Shown: positions 42,796 to 52,987 of the stretch, piece by piece
How the letters are laid out: every line of letters begins with the position of its first letter
Numbering within the stretch: the stretch's first letter is position 1
Origin: Herbaspirillum chlorophenolicum
Lineage (GTDB): Bacteria > Pseudomonadota > Gammaproteobacteria > Burkholderiales > Burkholderiaceae_D
Reading direction: 5' to 3'
Length of the DNA: 64,000 bases
NCBI RefSeq assembly: GCF_001189955.1
Contig: NZ_LFLT01000011.1
Coordinates: 1-64,000, forward strand
Notes under the pieces: generated by a model
What the model saw: only the letters and a program-made list of their open reading frames with translations
Databases searched by the model: none
Told to the model about the DNA's origin: nothing
Made by a program: the position numbers and the translations under genes

Positions 42796-42825
42796 AAAAC
42801 GGGCTGTCATGCGACAGCCCGTTTT
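42796..42825 (+). terminator. Terminator after tRNA-Pro
   Basis: A perfect 13-bp stem AAAACGGGCTGTC with an ATGC loop followed by TTTTCATTT, 7 bp after the tRNA. Confidence 0.85.
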
Positions 42826-42894
42826 CATTTCCGCAATCGTTTCGACAAGCTTTCCGGCCTCATCGAAAGCGCGAAAAAGAAACGGCTTGCGTTT

Positions 42895-42971
42895 CTGCCC
42901 TTAGCTCAACCGGATAGAGCAATGGCCTTCTAAGCCATAGGTTAGGGGTTCGATTCCCTTAGGGCAGGCCA
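42895..42971 (+). tRNA. tRNA-Arg (anticodon TCT)
   Basis: A 77-nt cloverleaf with acceptor stem CTGCCCT/AGGGCAG, D-stem GCTC/GAGC, anticodon stem ATGGC/GCCAT around CTTCTAA (anticodon TCT), T-arm AGGGGTTCGATTCCCTT, discriminator G and an encoded CCA end. It reads rare AGA/AGG codons. It has no nearby integrase. Confidence 0.94.
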
Positions 42972-43135
42972 GTTTCCCCCAGTCAATCTCAATCCTTCTG
43001 CGGTGTACGAAAAGCGTACCAAGCGCGCATCAAACCAATCGCCTGCAGTTTTTTGGCTGAAACTCCCGCGCCGTACTCTCATGTCCACAAGCACCCAAGC
43101 GATACATTCTGTATGGAGCAAATTGACAATGGGAC

Positions 43136-43534
43136 TCAGGGAAGCGTGTAGTCAAACTTATAAGAATGCTGGCCTTCAGCAATGATGATAATCATACGGC
43201 CGGCCAATCCTGCAAGATCCCCGGTACCGGAATCCGGCACGACGCTAATAGACTGCTCGGGTACGCCTCGCGTCATTGTGGAACTGTGCTGCAACACGAA
43301 ACTGCCATGACGGCCATGCAAAGTGCCGGTTACCGTTTCCATCGCCACATAGCCTGCCGAACCCGGCTCGCTGCTACGGAAAGAAAGCATTTCACCCTGG
43401 CTGGCCGCTACGAGGTCGCCGTCGAACTTCTTGTTGAGGGACATGCGTCCGAGGCCTGTTCCTTCCGCAACGCCGCTAAGAGGTTCGGGACTTAGCTTGA
43501 CGTCAAAAGGGCCGTTTGCTTGAGTGCTTGTCAT
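43136..43534 (-). CDS. DUF3224-domain protein
   Basis: A 132-residue beta-rich protein covering one whole DUF3224 domain: FDVKLSPEPLSGVAEGTGLG, RMSLNKKFDGDLVAASQGEM, GYVAMETVTGTLHGRHGSFV and LVGxxG-like AGLAGRMIIIIAEGQHSYKF at the end. The family resembles allene-oxide-cyclase-type barrels and has no proven activity. It lies 58 bp downstream of a GNAT gene on the same strand. Confidence 0.88.
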   Translation of the reverse strand: MTSTQANGPFDVKLSPEPLSGVAEGTGLGRMSLNKKFDGDLVAASQGEMLSFRSSEPGSAGYVAMETVTGTLHGRHGSFVLQHSSTMTRGVPEQSISVVPDSGTGDLAGLAGRMIIIIAEGQHSYKFDYTLP

Positions 43535-43592
43535 AGGGTGTTCTCAAAAAAGAATGAACTATTTCAATCGTATTCAGCAGGCTGCAACTCCA

Positions 43593-44054
43593 TTACTCAG
43601 CCTTCTCTACCTTGGTATAGATGTCCGGCCGCGAGATGTGCCACACGAAATCGCCACGGGCAATCGCCTCGAAACCGCAGCGCGCATATAGCCACGGTGC
43701 GGAAGATGTCGTCAGCATGACTCGCCTGAGCTTGAGCAGCGTGGGATGCTGGTTGCACGATTCGATCAGCCAGCGTCCCAGCCCGTGTCCCCTTTGTCCA
43801 TCGACGACGAACACGTCGCACAAATAACCGAAAGTCGCATGGTCGGTCACGACGCGTGCGAAACCGACCTGCTGGCTGCCGCGGTACATGCCGAAGCACA
43901 AACTGTTGGCGATCGACGTGCGCACGGTGTCGATGCCGATGCCGCCGGCCCATGTCGAATGCGTCAGCACATCGTGCACCAAGGAGATGTTCAGGCGGTT
44001 TGGATCGGTATCGATGACAAGATCGTCGCGGCGCCAGATGAGGTGTTCGCTCAT
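43593..44054 (-). CDS. GNAT-family N-acetyltransferase
   Basis: A 153-residue single-domain acetyltransferase. VGFARVVTDHATFGYLCDVF is the central strand pair, QRGHGLGRWLIESCNQHP is the acetyl-CoA pyrophosphate loop (Q/R-x-x-G-x-G/A) and LYARCGFEAI closes the fold. The length and sequence match GNAT enzymes of unknown substrate. ATG 44054 has AAGGA upstream; a longer in-frame start 72 codons earlier is rejected because it runs across the opposite promoter. Confidence 0.9.
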   Translation of the reverse strand: MSEHLIWRRDDLVIDTDPNRLNISLVHDVLTHSTWAGGIGIDTVRTSIANSLCFGMYRGSQQVGFARVVTDHATFGYLCDVFVVDGQRGHGLGRWLIESCNQHPTLLKLRRVMLTTSSAPWLYARCGFEAIARGDFVWHISRPDIYTKVEKAE

Positions 44055-44330
44055 ATTATTTATATTCCTTTGCACTAAGTTTTTGCAATGGAAACGGATG
44101 AGCTTCCAGTGCGAGACATTGGCCGTCATCATGCCACAGCACATAGCTGCGATGCAGCAGTTGCCATAAAGGAAATGCACCTTTGCCCAAGCCGGGGGCC
44201 TTGAAACATCGCTTGCAATCCCGTTACACCTGCCCGCGCCATCCTGGACGACCATAGGCTTACCGTGCATGCGCGAGGCTTGGCGTTTGATTGGCGTCTC
44301 TGCGCACAGTACAAAAGACAGGAGGACGAT

Positions 44331-45695
44331 ATGAACAAGAAAACTCTGGCCTGGGCTGCCTGCCTGGTGTTTTCACTGGTATCCGGCATGCCTGCCGTAC
44401 AAGCGCAATCCGCTTATTCCGCCTACCCGCCTGGGCCGGCAAGCTACTCGCAGGAACAACTGGACCAGATGCTGGCGCCGGTGGCGCTGTATCCCGACTC
44501 CCTGCTGGGGCAGGTGCTGATGGCGTCCACCTATCCGCTGGAAGTGGTGCAGGCGCAGCGCTTCGTCGAAGCCCGTCCCGGCTTGCAAGGCGATGACCTG
44601 GCGCGTGCCGTCGCGCCCATGCCCTGGGATCCCAGCGTGAAGTCGCTGGTGCAGTTCCCGTCCGTGCTGGCGATGATGAACGATCGCCTCGACTGGATGC
44701 AGCAACTGGGCCAGGCCTTCCTCACGCAACAAGCCGCCGTGATGGACACCGTGCAAGACCTGCGCGAACGCGCACAGGTAGCCGGCTCGTTGCAGACCAG
44801 CCCGCAGCAGCGCGTGCTGGTGGATGACAACGTGATCGTCATCGAACCTGTCGATCCTCAAGTGATCTATGTGCCCTACTACAATCCGGTGGTGGTCTAT
44901 GGCAGCTGGTGGTGGCCTTCGAACCCGCCGGTGTACTGGGCTCCGCCGCCACGCTATCGCCCGCCCCACTACAATCCGGGCGTCACGGCCAGCATCACGT
45001 TCGGCGGCGGGATCGGCATTGGCGTGATGCGCGCCGCTTTCGGCGAGGCGCGTCCGGACTGGCGCCATCGGCAGATGATGGTGACGCAGACCCGCATCAC
45101 CAATATCACCAACAATAATGTGACCAACAATGTGACGGTGAACCGCAATGCGGGGGCCAACCAGGGGCCGGTGGTGTGGCGCCACGATAGCCGCTATGAC
45201 AGCCCGCGCGCCCAGCAACGGCCGAATGCCCTGCCCGCCAATGCCGCCCGTCCGCAGCAGGCGCAACCCGTTCCACAGCCGCAACAGCAGCCACGCCCCG
45301 AGTTTGGCAACCGCCCGGATCGCCCCTTCATGCCGCCTGCAGCCAATCCGCAGCAGCGCGTCATCCAGGAAGACCAGGCCCGCCAGCGCCAGGTGCGCGA
45401 ACAGCAAGCCAACCAGACGCGGGAAATCCAGGCGCAGCAACAGCAACGGGAACAACAGGTGCAAGAGCAGCAGCGCCAGCGGGAGCAACAAGCCAATAAC
45501 CAGCAGCGTCAGCGGGAGCAGCAGGCGCAACAATACCAAGTGCAGCAACAGGCACGTGAACAGCAGCGCCAGGTCCAGCAAGTCCGCCAGCAACAGGAGC
45601 AGGTGTATCGGGAACAACAAGCCCGGCCGCAGCAACAGCAGCGCGAACAGCGCCCGCCGGAACGTCGGATTGAGGAACGGCGCGACGATAAGTAA
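44331..45695 (+). CDS. Exported DUF3300-domain protein with Q/R-rich coiled-coil tail
   Basis: A 454-residue protein with a Sec signal (MNKKTLAWAACLVFSLVSGM, cleavage near VQAQ), a DUF3300 domain (about 40-230; LDQMLAPVALYPDSLLGQVL, WDPSVKSLVQFPSVLAMMND, VIYVPYYNPVVVYGSWWWP) and a long low-complexity tail from about 320 rich in Gln, Arg and Glu that should form a coiled coil. GGAGGA lies 5 bp before ATG 44331; a 22-codon extension is rejected because it removes the signal. The function of the family is unknown; location is periplasmic or envelope. Confidence 0.88.
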   Translation: MNKKTLAWAACLVFSLVSGMPAVQAQSAYSAYPPGPASYSQEQLDQMLAPVALYPDSLLGQVLMASTYPLEVVQAQRFVEARPGLQGDDLARAVAPMPWDPSVKSLVQFPSVLAMMNDRLDWMQQLGQAFLTQQAAVMDTVQDLRERAQVAGSLQTSPQQRVLVDDNVIVIEPVDPQVIYVPYYNPVVVYGSWWWPSNPPVYWAPPPRYRPPHYNPGVTASITFGGGIGIGVMRAAFGEARPDWRHRQMMVTQTRITNITNNNVTNNVTVNRNAGANQGPVVWRHDSRYDSPRAQQRPNALPANAARPQQAQPVPQPQQQPRPEFGNRPDRPFMPPAANPQQRVIQEDQARQRQVREQQANQTREIQAQQQQREQQVQEQQRQREQQANNQQRQREQQAQQYQVQQQAREQQRQVQQVRQQQEQVYREQQARPQQQQREQRPPERRIEERRDDK

Positions 45696-45781
45696 CCGGG
45701 AGTGGCGTTCCGATGGTGCAACAAAGCCAGCCGGACGGCATTTCCAGCTGGCAAAGATAGGTCCGGGCATCCCGGATAAGC

Positions 45782-45787
45782 TATAAT
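45782..45787 (+). promoter_or_regulatory. Likely -10 box upstream of prfC
   Basis: TATAAT at 45782-45787 lies 179 bp before the prfC start; the -35 region is weak. No other gene starts nearby on this strand, so it likely drives prfC. Confidence 0.45.
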
Positions 45788-45965
45788 CACGCTCTTTCCA
45801 GAGCTTTCCGAACATGCTGCGCCGGCCATTGACGTCGGTGCACGCAAGGCCAGTCAAGGGTTGGATTTTCCAGCCCTTTTTTCATTGGCCGCCGCTCGGG
45901 AAGCGCGGCGCCGGCCTGCCGTTTTTCGTTTCTCCGGCGTCCCGACCTGAACCGACATATCCGAC

Positions 45966-47642
45966 ATGCAAGAACCAAGCAACGACATCACCGGCGCCAA
46001 TGCGGCCGCCGAAGCCAACGAGGGCGGCAACCGCAAGGTATCGACCGAACTGATCGCGCGCGAAGTGAAGCGCCGCCGGACCTTCGGCATCATCTCCCAC
46101 CCTGACGCGGGCAAGACCACGCTGACTGAAAAGCTGCTGCTGTTCTCGGGCGCGATCCAGCTGGCGGGCACCGTCAAGGCGCGCAAGAGCGGCCGCCATG
46201 CGACTTCGGACTGGATGGAGATCGAAAAGCAGCGCGGCATCTCGGTAGCCAGCTCGGTGATGCAGTTCGAATACCGCGACCACGTGGTGAACCTGCTCGA
46301 CACCCCGGGCCACCAGGACTTTTCGGAAGATACCTACCGCGTGCTGACCGCGGTCGACTCGGCGCTGATGGTGATCGACGCGGCCAAGGGCGTGGAAGAG
46401 CAGACCATCAAGCTGCTCAACGTCTGCCGCATGCGCAATACGCCCATCATCACCTTCATGAACAAGATGGACCGCGAAACGCGCGATCCGCTGGAATTGC
46501 TGGATGAGCTGGAATCGGTGCTGAAGATCCAGTGCGCGCCGGTGACCTGGCCGATCGGCATGGGCAAGAATTTCCGCGGCGTGTACCACCTGCTGCGCGA
46601 TGAGATCATGCTGTTCAAGGCTGGCGAGGAACGCGCCGACGGAAATGTCGAGATCATTAAGGGCATCGACAACCCCAAGCTGGTCGAGATGTTCCCGCTG
46701 GAAATCGAACAACTGAAAATGGAAGTCGAGCTGGTGCATGGCGCATCGCACCCATTCAACCTGGACGACTTCCTGGCCGGCATCCAGACTCCGGTGTTCT
46801 TCGGTTCCGCCATCAACAACTTCGGCGTGCGCGAGATCCTCAATGCGCTGCTGGACTGGGCGCCTGCCCCCGGCGGTCGCGACGCCACCGTGCGCAGCGT
46901 CACGCCGACCGAAGAGCCGTTCTCGGGCTTCGTGTTCAAGATCCAGGCCAATATGGACCCGGCGCACCGCGACCGTATCGCCTTCCTGCGCGTGTGCTCG
47001 GGCCGCTTCGAACGCGGCATGAAACTGAAGCACCTGCGCCTGAACCGCGACATCAAGGTGTCGTCGGTGGTGACCTTCATGGCTTCCAGCCGCGAACAGG
47101 TGGAAGAAGCGTATGCCGGCGATATCATCGGCCTGCCCAACCACGGCAACATGCAGATCGGCGACAGCTTCTCCGAAGGCGAGATGCTGCAGTTCACCGG
47201 CATCCCCTACTTCGCGCCGGATTTCTTCCGCGTGGCGCGTATCCGCAATCCGCTGAAGATCAAGCAATTGCACAAGGGCCTGCAGCAGTTGGGTGAAGAA
47301 GGCGCGGTGCAGGTGTTCAAGCCGGTCACCGGCAGCGACCTGATCCTGGGCGCGGTCGGCGTGCTGCAGTTCGAAGTGGTGGCGAGCCGCCTGTTGAACG
47401 AATACGGCGTCGATGCCGTGTTCGAAGGCACCAGCATCAGCAGTGCGCGCTGGATCACTTGCGACGACAAGAAGAAACTGGCCGACTTTGAAAAATCCTC
47501 GGCGGGCGCCAACCTGGCGTTCGATGCGGCCGGCAACCTGGCCTACCTGGCCAGCTCGGGCGTGAACCTGCGCCTGACGCAGGAACGCTGGCCCGAAGTC
47601 GTGTTCCATGCGACACGGGAGCATGCGGCCAAGCTGGATTGA
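45966..47642 (+). CDS. prfC: Peptide chain release factor 3 (RF3)
   Basis: A 558-residue translational GTPase that recycles RF1/RF2 from the ribosome after peptide release. The G domain motifs are in order: G1 [20 protein letters not shown], the switch region [21 protein letters not shown]3 [13 protein letters not shown] and G4 TFMNKMDRE. Beta-barrel domain II and the RF3 C-terminal domain follow ([20 protein letters not shown]). The N-terminus has a 20-residue extension compared with E. coli RF3, rich in Ala and Asn. It is followed by a strong terminator. Confidence 0.97.
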   Translation: MQEPSNDITGANAAAEANEGGNRKVSTELIAREVKRRRTFGIISHPDAGKTTLTEKLLLFSGAIQLAGTVKARKSGRHATSDWMEIEKQRGISVASSVMQFEYRDHVVNLLDTPGHQDFSEDTYRVLTAVDSALMVIDAAKGVEEQTIKLLNVCRMRNTPIITFMNKMDRETRDPLELLDELESVLKIQCAPVTWPIGMGKNFRGVYHLLRDEIMLFKAGEERADGNVEIIKGIDNPKLVEMFPLEIEQLKMEVELVHGASHPFNLDDFLAGIQTPVFFGSAINNFGVREILNALLDWAPAPGGRDATVRSVTPTEEPFSGFVFKIQANMDPAHRDRIAFLRVCSGRFERGMKLKHLRLNRDIKVSSVVTFMASSREQVEEAYAGDIIGLPNHGNMQIGDSFSEGEMLQFTGIPYFAPDFFRVARIRNPLKIKQLHKGLQQLGEEGAVQVFKPVTGSDLILGAVGVLQFEVVASRLLNEYGVDAVFEGTSISSARWITCDDKKKLADFEKSSAGANLAFDAAGNLAYLASSGVNLRLTQERWPEVVFHATREHAAKLD

Positions 47643-47667
47643 GTACCGGCTATCGGCCTGATGCAGT

Positions 47668-47705
47668 AAAAAACGCCCGGCAGGCAATACCTGACCGGGC
47701 GTTTT
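47668..47705 (+). terminator. Terminator after prfC
   Basis: AAACGCCCGG pairs with CCGGGCGTTT through an AGG/CCT extension, with T-runs, 26 bp after the prfC stop. Confidence 0.88.
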
Positions 47706-47756
47706 TCATTCTGCTCCAGTAGCGTACTTGCATGGTGTGCAAAGAAGCTACGCATA

Positions 47757-47779
47757 AAAAAAGCCGGCCACTGGCCGGC
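47757..47779 (-). terminator. Terminator after ppa
   Basis: On the minus strand GCCGGCC-N3-GGCCGGC is followed by a run of seven Ts, about 25 bp after the ppa stop. Confidence 0.88.
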
Positions 47780-47805
47780 ATTCGGATACTGACTCAACCA
47801 ACAAC

Positions 47806-48342
47806 TTACTTGGCAGCGTTCTTGTACGCTTCCACGCCAGCCAGGATCTCGGCGCGCGCCGCTTCCGGACCTTCCCAGCCGTCGACCTTGACCCACTTGC
47901 CCTTTTCCAGGTCCTTGTAGTGTTCAAAGAAGTGCTTGATCTGGTTCAGGCGCAGTTCGTTCATGTCTTCCGGCTTTTGCCAGTGGGTGTAGATCGGCAG
48001 GATCTTGTCGACCGGCACGGCCAGCAGCTTGGCGTCGACGCCGGATTCGTCGGTCATCTTCAACACGCCGATCGGGCGGCAGCGCACCACCACGCCTGGG
48101 AACAGCGGGAACGGGGTAATCACCAGCACGTCCACCGGGTCGCCGTCTTGCGACAGGGTCTGCGGGACGTAGCCGTAGTTGCACGGGTAGTGCATGGCGG
48201 TGCCCATGAAACGGTCGACGAAGATCGCGCCGGTGTCCTTGTCCACTTCGTACTTGATCGGATCGGCGTTCATCGGGATCTCGATGATCACGTTGAAGTC
48301 ATTCGGCAGGTCGCGGCCGGCGGGGACGTTGTTCAGGCTCAT
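47806..48342 (-). CDS. ppa: Inorganic pyrophosphatase
   Basis: A 178-residue family I soluble pyrophosphatase hydrolysing PPi to two phosphates. [28 protein letters not shown] and the active-site [20 protein letters not shown] (the Asp-rich metal site DxDPxD-like) are diagnostic, with [11 protein letters not shown] near the end. Length is normal for bacteria. A minus-strand TATAAT (48429-48434) and its own terminator indicate a single-gene unit. Confidence 0.97.
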   Translation of the reverse strand: MSLNNVPAGRDLPNDFNVIIEIPMNADPIKYEVDKDTGAIFVDRFMGTAMHYPCNYGYVPQTLSQDGDPVDVLVITPFPLFPGVVVRCRPIGVLKMTDESGVDAKLLAVPVDKILPIYTHWQKPEDMNELRLNQIKHFFEHYKDLEKGKWVKVDGWEGPEAARAEILAGVEAYKNAAK

Positions 48343-48428
48343 GGGAGATTTCTCACTAAAGGGGAAAGAAAACGGAAAGCAGGCTTCTGGATTGGCGAAT
48401 ACACCGCCGAATTACGCAGAAAACGGCA

Positions 48429-48434
48429 ATTATA
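48429..48434 (-). promoter_or_regulatory. Likely -10 box of the ppa promoter
   Basis: The minus strand reads TATAAT here, about 87 bp upstream of the ppa start, with a poor -35 match (CTGAAT) 16 bp upstream. Confidence 0.5.
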
Positions 48435-48585
48435 GCGGCTTTCTGTTCGAATTCAGGCCCTGTCCGACAGGAAAAGCCGTGCAATCCGGCCAAGAACCCG
48501 GCCGCAAGCCGCCATTGCCAACGCATAGGCACACTATGCCGGCAACAACTTACGCCAGCATGACGATGCCGTGACGCCAAAGAAA

Positions 48586-48616
48586 AAGGCGGAAGGGCCG
48601 CAGCCTCTTCCGCCTT
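48586..48616 (-). terminator. Terminator of the hemC-D-X-Y operon
   Basis: On the minus strand AAGGCGGAA pairs with TTCCGCCTT across a 13-nt loop and runs into TTTCTTTGG, 26 bp after the hemY stop. Confidence 0.8.
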
Positions 48617-48641
48617 CGTTCTCAACCGGTAACGTCCGCGA

Positions 48642-49841
48642 TCAGCGGATCGCCGTCGCCAGCGCGCACTGCTTGTAATGCGCCGCTGCCTGTTCGAACT
48701 GGTCCAGTGCCTCGTGCAGCTGCGCCAGCGCCAGGTGCGATTCGCGCACGGTGCGCGGCTCGATGGCGTCCGACAGCGCCTGCTCCAGATGGCGCTGTGC
48801 CTTGCCCCACAGCTTCTGGCGCAGGCAGAACATGCCCAGCGTCAGCGCCAGCTCGGCATCGGTCGGGTTCTTGGCCAGCCAGGATTCGCAATGCTCGATC
48901 TGCGCCAGCAAAGCCGCAGAACCGGCTTCGGCGGTCGACTCGCGGTAGGCGCGCAGCAAGCGGATATCCCAATCGGCGGCCAGGGCGCGCTCCAGCAAGG
49001 TGCGCGCCTCATCGTGCAAGCCGCGGCTGGAGAAGGCATGGGCCGCGCACGCGGCAATGAAGGGTTTCAGCTTGTCGGCGTTAGGCACGCCCGCCCACAG
49101 CAGGCGGATCGACTCGGCATCGTGCGAACGGTCCGACAGCAACGCGTCGTAAGACATTTCGCGCAGGCGGTTGGACAGGGCCGGATGCAGCGCATTGCGC
49201 TTGTCCAGCGTCTGCACCAGGCGCAGCACTTCGGTCCAGTTCTTGGCTTGCTGGTTGGCCTTGAGCGCCCATTGCAGGGCCTGGATGTGGCGCGTGCCGT
49301 TGGCGTTGAGCTCTTCCACGGTTTCCAGTGCCTGCTTGAACTGGTGTTCGTCCACTTGCAGCTCAAGTGCGGTCATCAGGCGCGCGGCCTTGAGCGTGGG
49401 ATCGACCTCGGTGCTGGCCAGCCAGATATCGCGGCGGTCGCCCTGGCGCATGCGGTGCGCGGCGCGGGCGCCGATCAGGGCCGAGATGCCGGCGTTTTCA
49501 AGCAGCTCGGAGGCGCGGGTGGCGGACTTTTCAGCCTGACCGAAACGGCCCTCGAAGTAAGCTTTCAGGGCATCGCGCAAGGCCTTGTTGCTTTCGTTCT
49601 CACGCTTGGCGCGGCGGTAGGCGATCACGCGGCCGGGCAGTTTCTGGGTCAGGCGCACGGCGCGGATGACCACGTAGATCGCCAGGAACAGCGCCAGCGC
49701 CAGGAAGATGAAGAAGTTCAGCGAGAGATCCAGGCGGTACGGCGGGTAGAACAGCACCACGTTGCCCGGATTGAAGCGCGCCAGCACGGCCAGGCCGATG
49801 GCGGACGCGAACAGGGTAAGAAGCCAGAGCAGTATTTTCAT
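48642..49841 (-). CDS. hemY: HemY-type membrane TPR protein of the heme operon
   Basis: A 399-residue protein with two N-terminal membrane segments (about 3-22 and 42-62; ILLWLLTLFASAIGLAVLAR, LSLNFFIFLALALFLAIYVV), the HemY_N domain and TPR-like helical repeats after about 90. It is the last gene of hemC-hemD-hemX-hemY, 20 bp after hemX. This proteobacterial HemY is not the Bacillus oxidase of the same name; its role in tetrapyrrole synthesis is inferred mostly from gene order. Confidence 0.92.
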   Translation of the reverse strand: MKILLWLLTLFASAIGLAVLARFNPGNVVLFYPPYRLDLSLNFFIFLALALFLAIYVVIRAVRLTQKLPGRVIAYRRAKRENESNKALRDALKAYFEGRFGQAEKSATRASELLENAGISALIGARAAHRMRQGDRRDIWLASTEVDPTLKAARLMTALELQVDEHQFKQALETVEELNANGTRHIQALQWALKANQQAKNWTEVLRLVQTLDKRNALHPALSNRLREMSYDALLSDRSHDAESIRLLWAGVPNADKLKPFIAACAAHAFSSRGLHDEARTLLERALAADWDIRLLRAYRESTAEAGSAALLAQIEHCESWLAKNPTDAELALTLGMFCLRQKLWGKAQRHLEQALSDAIEPRTVRESHLALAQLHEALDQFEQAAAHYKQCALATAIR

Positions 49842-49861
49842 ATCGCTATTCCGTCATCCGC

Positions 49862-51055
49862 TCAGCGACGGGCTTTGTAGTTGCGCACCGCATTCAGGCT
49901 TTCGGCCAGCGAGGGCATCTGGATGGACAGGTTGCTGCCCTGCACTTGCTTGAGCAGCGCCTGCGTCGTCTGTACCTGCTTGGCGCGGGTGTCGAAATAC
50001 TTGGCGATATTGTCCTGGGCGGCCGACAAGTCGTTACGGAAGGCGAACTCGTTGCGCGAGAGCAGCGCCAGGCGCGCGTTGAGCAGGCGCAGCTTCAGGT
50101 TCTCGCGCACGAAGTAGGCCTGGCCCGGCGACAGCAGGATCGCATCCGGCGTCTGCACTTCGCGGATGCGCACCAGTTGCTTCAATTCGGCCCACATCTC
50201 GGTGCTCATGCTCTGCCATGTGCCCTGTGCGCTGGCCAGCCATTGCGACCAGACCGATGGCTCGACGGGAGTATCTGCCGCCTTGCCGTCCTTGGCAGCC
50301 TTGCCGTTGGCGGCCTTGGCCGGCTTCACCGGCAGCGAACGCTTGGGTTCGGTGGCCGACTCGACCGGCTTCTCATCTACCAGCAGCGGCATGTTGTCGA
50401 CCTGGCCGATGGCGCTGTCCAGGCGCACGGCGATGCCGGCGATGTCCACGGTCGGCAATGCCTTCAGGCGGTCGATGTCGCGCGCGATGGCGCGGCGGAT
50501 GGCGATGAATTGCGGCTTGTCGGAACGCGACAGGCTCTTGTCGGCATTCTGCAGGGCGATCAGCGCCCCCTGCACATTGCCGGCGAGCTCCAGCTGCTGG
50601 TCGGCGGTGGACAGCACTTCCTCGATCTCGGAGAGTGCCCAGTCGTCGCGGTTCTTGTTCAGGTCCTGGTACATCTGCTCCAGGGCCAGTTGCTGGCTTT
50701 GCGACTCGGCCTGCTTGCTGTCGAGCACGCTGACCTTGGCCTGGAGTTCCTTGGTGTTTTCCTGAACGGCCTTGAGTACGCCCTTGACCTCGTTATTGGT
50801 GTTGTCGCCGCTTTGCAGGCGCTGGGCGACCTCGTTGCGCAAGCTGCGCAGTTCGGTGTGCGACACCCACCATTGCGCAGCCAATGCGGCGATCACCAGC
50901 AACAGCAGCACGGTCAGGATGCGCATCCTCCTGCGCAATACCGCAGTGCCGTCCGGCGCGGATGAAAAATAAGGGGAGCTCGCAGGGCTGGTATAACTCG
51001 CCTCCGGCTTAGTCTCCGGCAGATTTGGCTCTGGTGTGGATTGCTGTTCGTTCAT
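49862..51055 (-). CDS. hemX: HemX-family membrane protein of the heme operon
   Basis: A 397-residue HemX protein: a proline-rich cytoplasmic N-terminus, one membrane helix (about 44-66; ILTVLLLLVIAALAAQWWVS), then a long periplasmic coiled coil (NEVAQRLQSGDNTNNEVKGV and onward) and a helical C-terminus (FVRENLKLRLLNARLALLSR). It is often misnamed uroporphyrinogen-III methyltransferase, but no methyltransferase motif is visible. Its ATG overlaps the hemD stop (ATGA), so translation is coupled. There is an Ala/Lys-rich insert near residues 255-280. Confidence 0.92.
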   Translation of the reverse strand: MNEQQSTPEPNLPETKPEASYTSPASSPYFSSAPDGTAVLRRRMRILTVLLLLVIAALAAQWWVSHTELRSLRNEVAQRLQSGDNTNNEVKGVLKAVQENTKELQAKVSVLDSKQAESQSQQLALEQMYQDLNKNRDDWALSEIEEVLSTADQQLELAGNVQGALIALQNADKSLSRSDKPQFIAIRRAIARDIDRLKALPTVDIAGIAVRLDSAIGQVDNMPLLVDEKPVESATEPKRSLPVKPAKAANGKAAKDGKAADTPVEPSVWSQWLASAQGTWQSMSTEMWAELKQLVRIREVQTPDAILLSPGQAYFVRENLKLRLLNARLALLSRNEFAFRNDLSAAQDNIAKYFDTRAKQVQTTQALLKQVQGSNLSIQMPSLAESLNAVRNYKARR

Positions 51056-51846
51056 GGGCTGGATTGTAACGCGGCAAGTAGTCGTTCGTCGCCCGAACCG
51101 GTCAGGATTACGCTGCAAAAGCCCAATGACTGGGCGGTCTGCGCGATCCTGTGGTGCGAAACGAAGATTCTCTGTCGTTGCAGTTTTACCACACGATCAT
51201 CCCCTCCGGCTAGTCTTGCCAACTCAAGCAAATTGCGCAATGCCTCGGAACTGGTGATGACCCAGTCGGCGCCGGCATCCGCAAGCGCCAGCAATTGCGC
51301 CCGATTGCGCGCATCCAGCGGTGGCATGAGACGGCGATAGGCCGTGACGTATTCAACCACGATGCCCTGCCCCTGCAACGCCTCGCCAAGGAAATCGCGG
51401 CCGGCCTGGCCGCGCACGATCAGCGCGCGCTTGCCGCGCAACTGTTCCAGCGGCAGCGCCTTGAGCAATTCCTCGGAATCCATCTTGTCGGTGCGCTGCG
51501 GGCCAAAGATGACGGCATTGCCGCCATCGATGCCATGCGCGCGCAAGGCGACGCGGCTGCCCTCGCCGACAATGCCGATCGCCACTTGTTGCGGCCATCT
51601 GGGCAGCAGACGCAATGCCGCATCGATGGCATTGGGGCTGACGAACACCGCCAATGCGAATGCGTCCAGCCGGCCAAGCGCGGCCTGCAGTTCGGCCGTG
51701 TCTTCTACCGGCTCGATGGCCAGCAAGGGAAAGATTTCAACCCGGCGCCCCAGCGCTTCGACCTGGGCGGCGAAAGCCGTCGCCTGCTGCAGCGGCCGCG
51801 TGACGACGACCGGCGCAACGGCGGACGGATCAGGATGGATCGGCAT
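51052..51846 (-). CDS. hemD: Uroporphyrinogen-III synthase
   Basis: A 264-residue HemD, which closes and rearranges hydroxymethylbilane to uroporphyrinogen [23 protein letters not shown] at the start, [32 protein letters not shown] and [17 protein letters not shown] near the C-terminal half match the weakly conserved family pattern. ATG 51846 is chosen because the domain begins there; it overlaps the end of hemC by 17 bp. The stop overlaps the hemX start. Confidence 0.92.
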   Translation of the reverse strand: MPIHPDPSAVAPVVVTRPLQQATAFAAQVEALGRRVEIFPLLAIEPVEDTAELQAALGRLDAFALAVFVSPNAIDAALRLLPRWPQQVAIGIVGEGSRVALRAHGIDGGNAVIFGPQRTDKMDSEELLKALPLEQLRGKRALIVRGQAGRDFLGEALQGQGIVVEYVTAYRRLMPPLDARNRAQLLALADAGADWVITSSEALRNLLELARLAGGDDRVVKLQRQRIFVSHHRIAQTAQSLGFCSVILTGSGDERLLAALQSSP

Positions 51847-52786
51847 CGGCCTGCGCCTTGCAGGCCGCGAGAATCGCATCGGCATCCTGCGCCTTGAGCA
51901 AGCCTGCAACCTGTTCGCCCAATGCCTCGGGCGCGTCGACGGAGCCCTCGGCCTCGGCCGCGGCGATGCGGCTGCCATCGGGCGTGGCGATCATGGCGCG
52001 CAAATGCAAACGCTGGCCGTCGACGGTGGCGTACGCCGCCAGCGGAATCTGGCAGCTGCCGCCGAAGATGCGCGACACCGAGCGCTCGGCGGCCGAAGCC
52101 ACGGCAGCGATATCGTCATGCAGCGGCGCCAGCCAGCGCTTGATGTCGTCGTGGCCGGCCGGGATTTCGATGGCCAGCGTGCCTTGGCCCGGTGAAGGCA
52201 AACTTTGTTCGGGATCGAGATAGGCGCGGATGCGCTGTTTCAGGCCAAGGCGGTTCAAGCCGGCCACGGCCAGGATGATGGCGGCGTAGTCGCCGCGGTC
52301 GAGCTTGGACAGGCGTGTATCGAGGTTGCCGCGCAGCGGCTTGACCACCAGTTGCGGATAGCGCGCGGCGATCATGGCCTGGCGACGCAGGCTGCTGGTG
52401 CCGACGACGGCGCCGGCCGGCAGCTCGTCCAGCGAGGCAAAGTCGTTGGAGACAAAGGCGTCGCGCGGGTCTTCGCGCTCCAGGATGGCCGCCAGCTCGA
52501 ATCCTTCCGGCAACTCCATCGGCATATCCTTCAGGCAATGCACGGCGAGGTCGGCACGCCCTTCGGCCATTGCCACCTCCAGTTCCTTGACGAACAAGCC
52601 CTTGCCGCCGACCTTGGACAGCGTGCGGTCGAGAATCTGGTCGCCGCGCGTGGTGGTGCCGAGGATACTGATGCTGCACTGCGGATATAATGCCGCGAGA
52701 CGGTCGCGCACGTATTCAGCCTGCCACATGGCAAGACGGCTTTCACGGGACACGATGACGATGCTGGAAGGAAGGGATTCTTTCAA
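51830..52786 (-). CDS. hemC: Porphobilinogen deaminase (hydroxymethylbilane synthase)
   Basis: A 318-residue HemC that joins four porphobilinogens. [69 protein letters not shown] and [18 protein letters not shown] are conserved, and the dipyrromethane-cofactor Cys is in [13 protein letters not shown]. The start is TTG at 52786, with GGAAAG 7 bp upstream; no ATG lies before the conserved SRES block. It is divergent from ppc and first in the hemCDXY operon. Confidence 0.96.
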   Translation of the reverse strand: MKESLPSSIVIVSRESRLAMWQAEYVRDRLAALYPQCSISILGTTTRGDQILDRTLSKVGGKGLFVKELEVAMAEGRADLAVHCLKDMPMELPEGFELAAILEREDPRDAFVSNDFASLDELPAGAVVGTSSLRRQAMIAARYPQLVVKPLRGNLDTRLSKLDRGDYAAIILAVAGLNRLGLKQRIRAYLDPEQSLPSPGQGTLAIEIPAGHDDIKRWLAPLHDDIAAVASAAERSVSRIFGGSCQIPLAAYATVDGQRLHLRAMIATPDGSRIAAAEAEGSVDAPEALGEQVAGLLKAQDADAILAACKAQADADPS

Positions 52787-52987
52787 GACGGGCTTTCCAA
52801 TTCAGTCGTGGCACCCGCGGCAGAGGAGGCAGAGCAAAGCAGGCGACCGGCGATTCCAGACTGAAATTTAAATTTAAATACATAAAAATATCGAGACAAA
52901 TTCTAGCACGCAGCAGTCACGCAGCATTTCGGCAGTTCGATCCACAAGCACGACTTTCTCCTTTGAAAACCGCAGCAATCGTTGATC

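Noticed and set aside
42713-42971. tRNA-Pro/tRNA-Arg as the attachment site of the integrase island
   Set aside because: They are about 39 kb from the integrase, have complete CCA ends, and no integrase or repeated tRNA 3' end lies beside them.
45882-47687. 601-codon frame antisense to prfC
   Set aside because: prfC is certain by its GTPase motifs; the opposite frame has no domain and His/Gln-rich content.
49862-51055. HemX as a uroporphyrinogen-III C-methyltransferase
   Set aside because: The common annotation is not supported: there are no SAM-binding or methyltransferase motifs, only a membrane helix and coiled coil.
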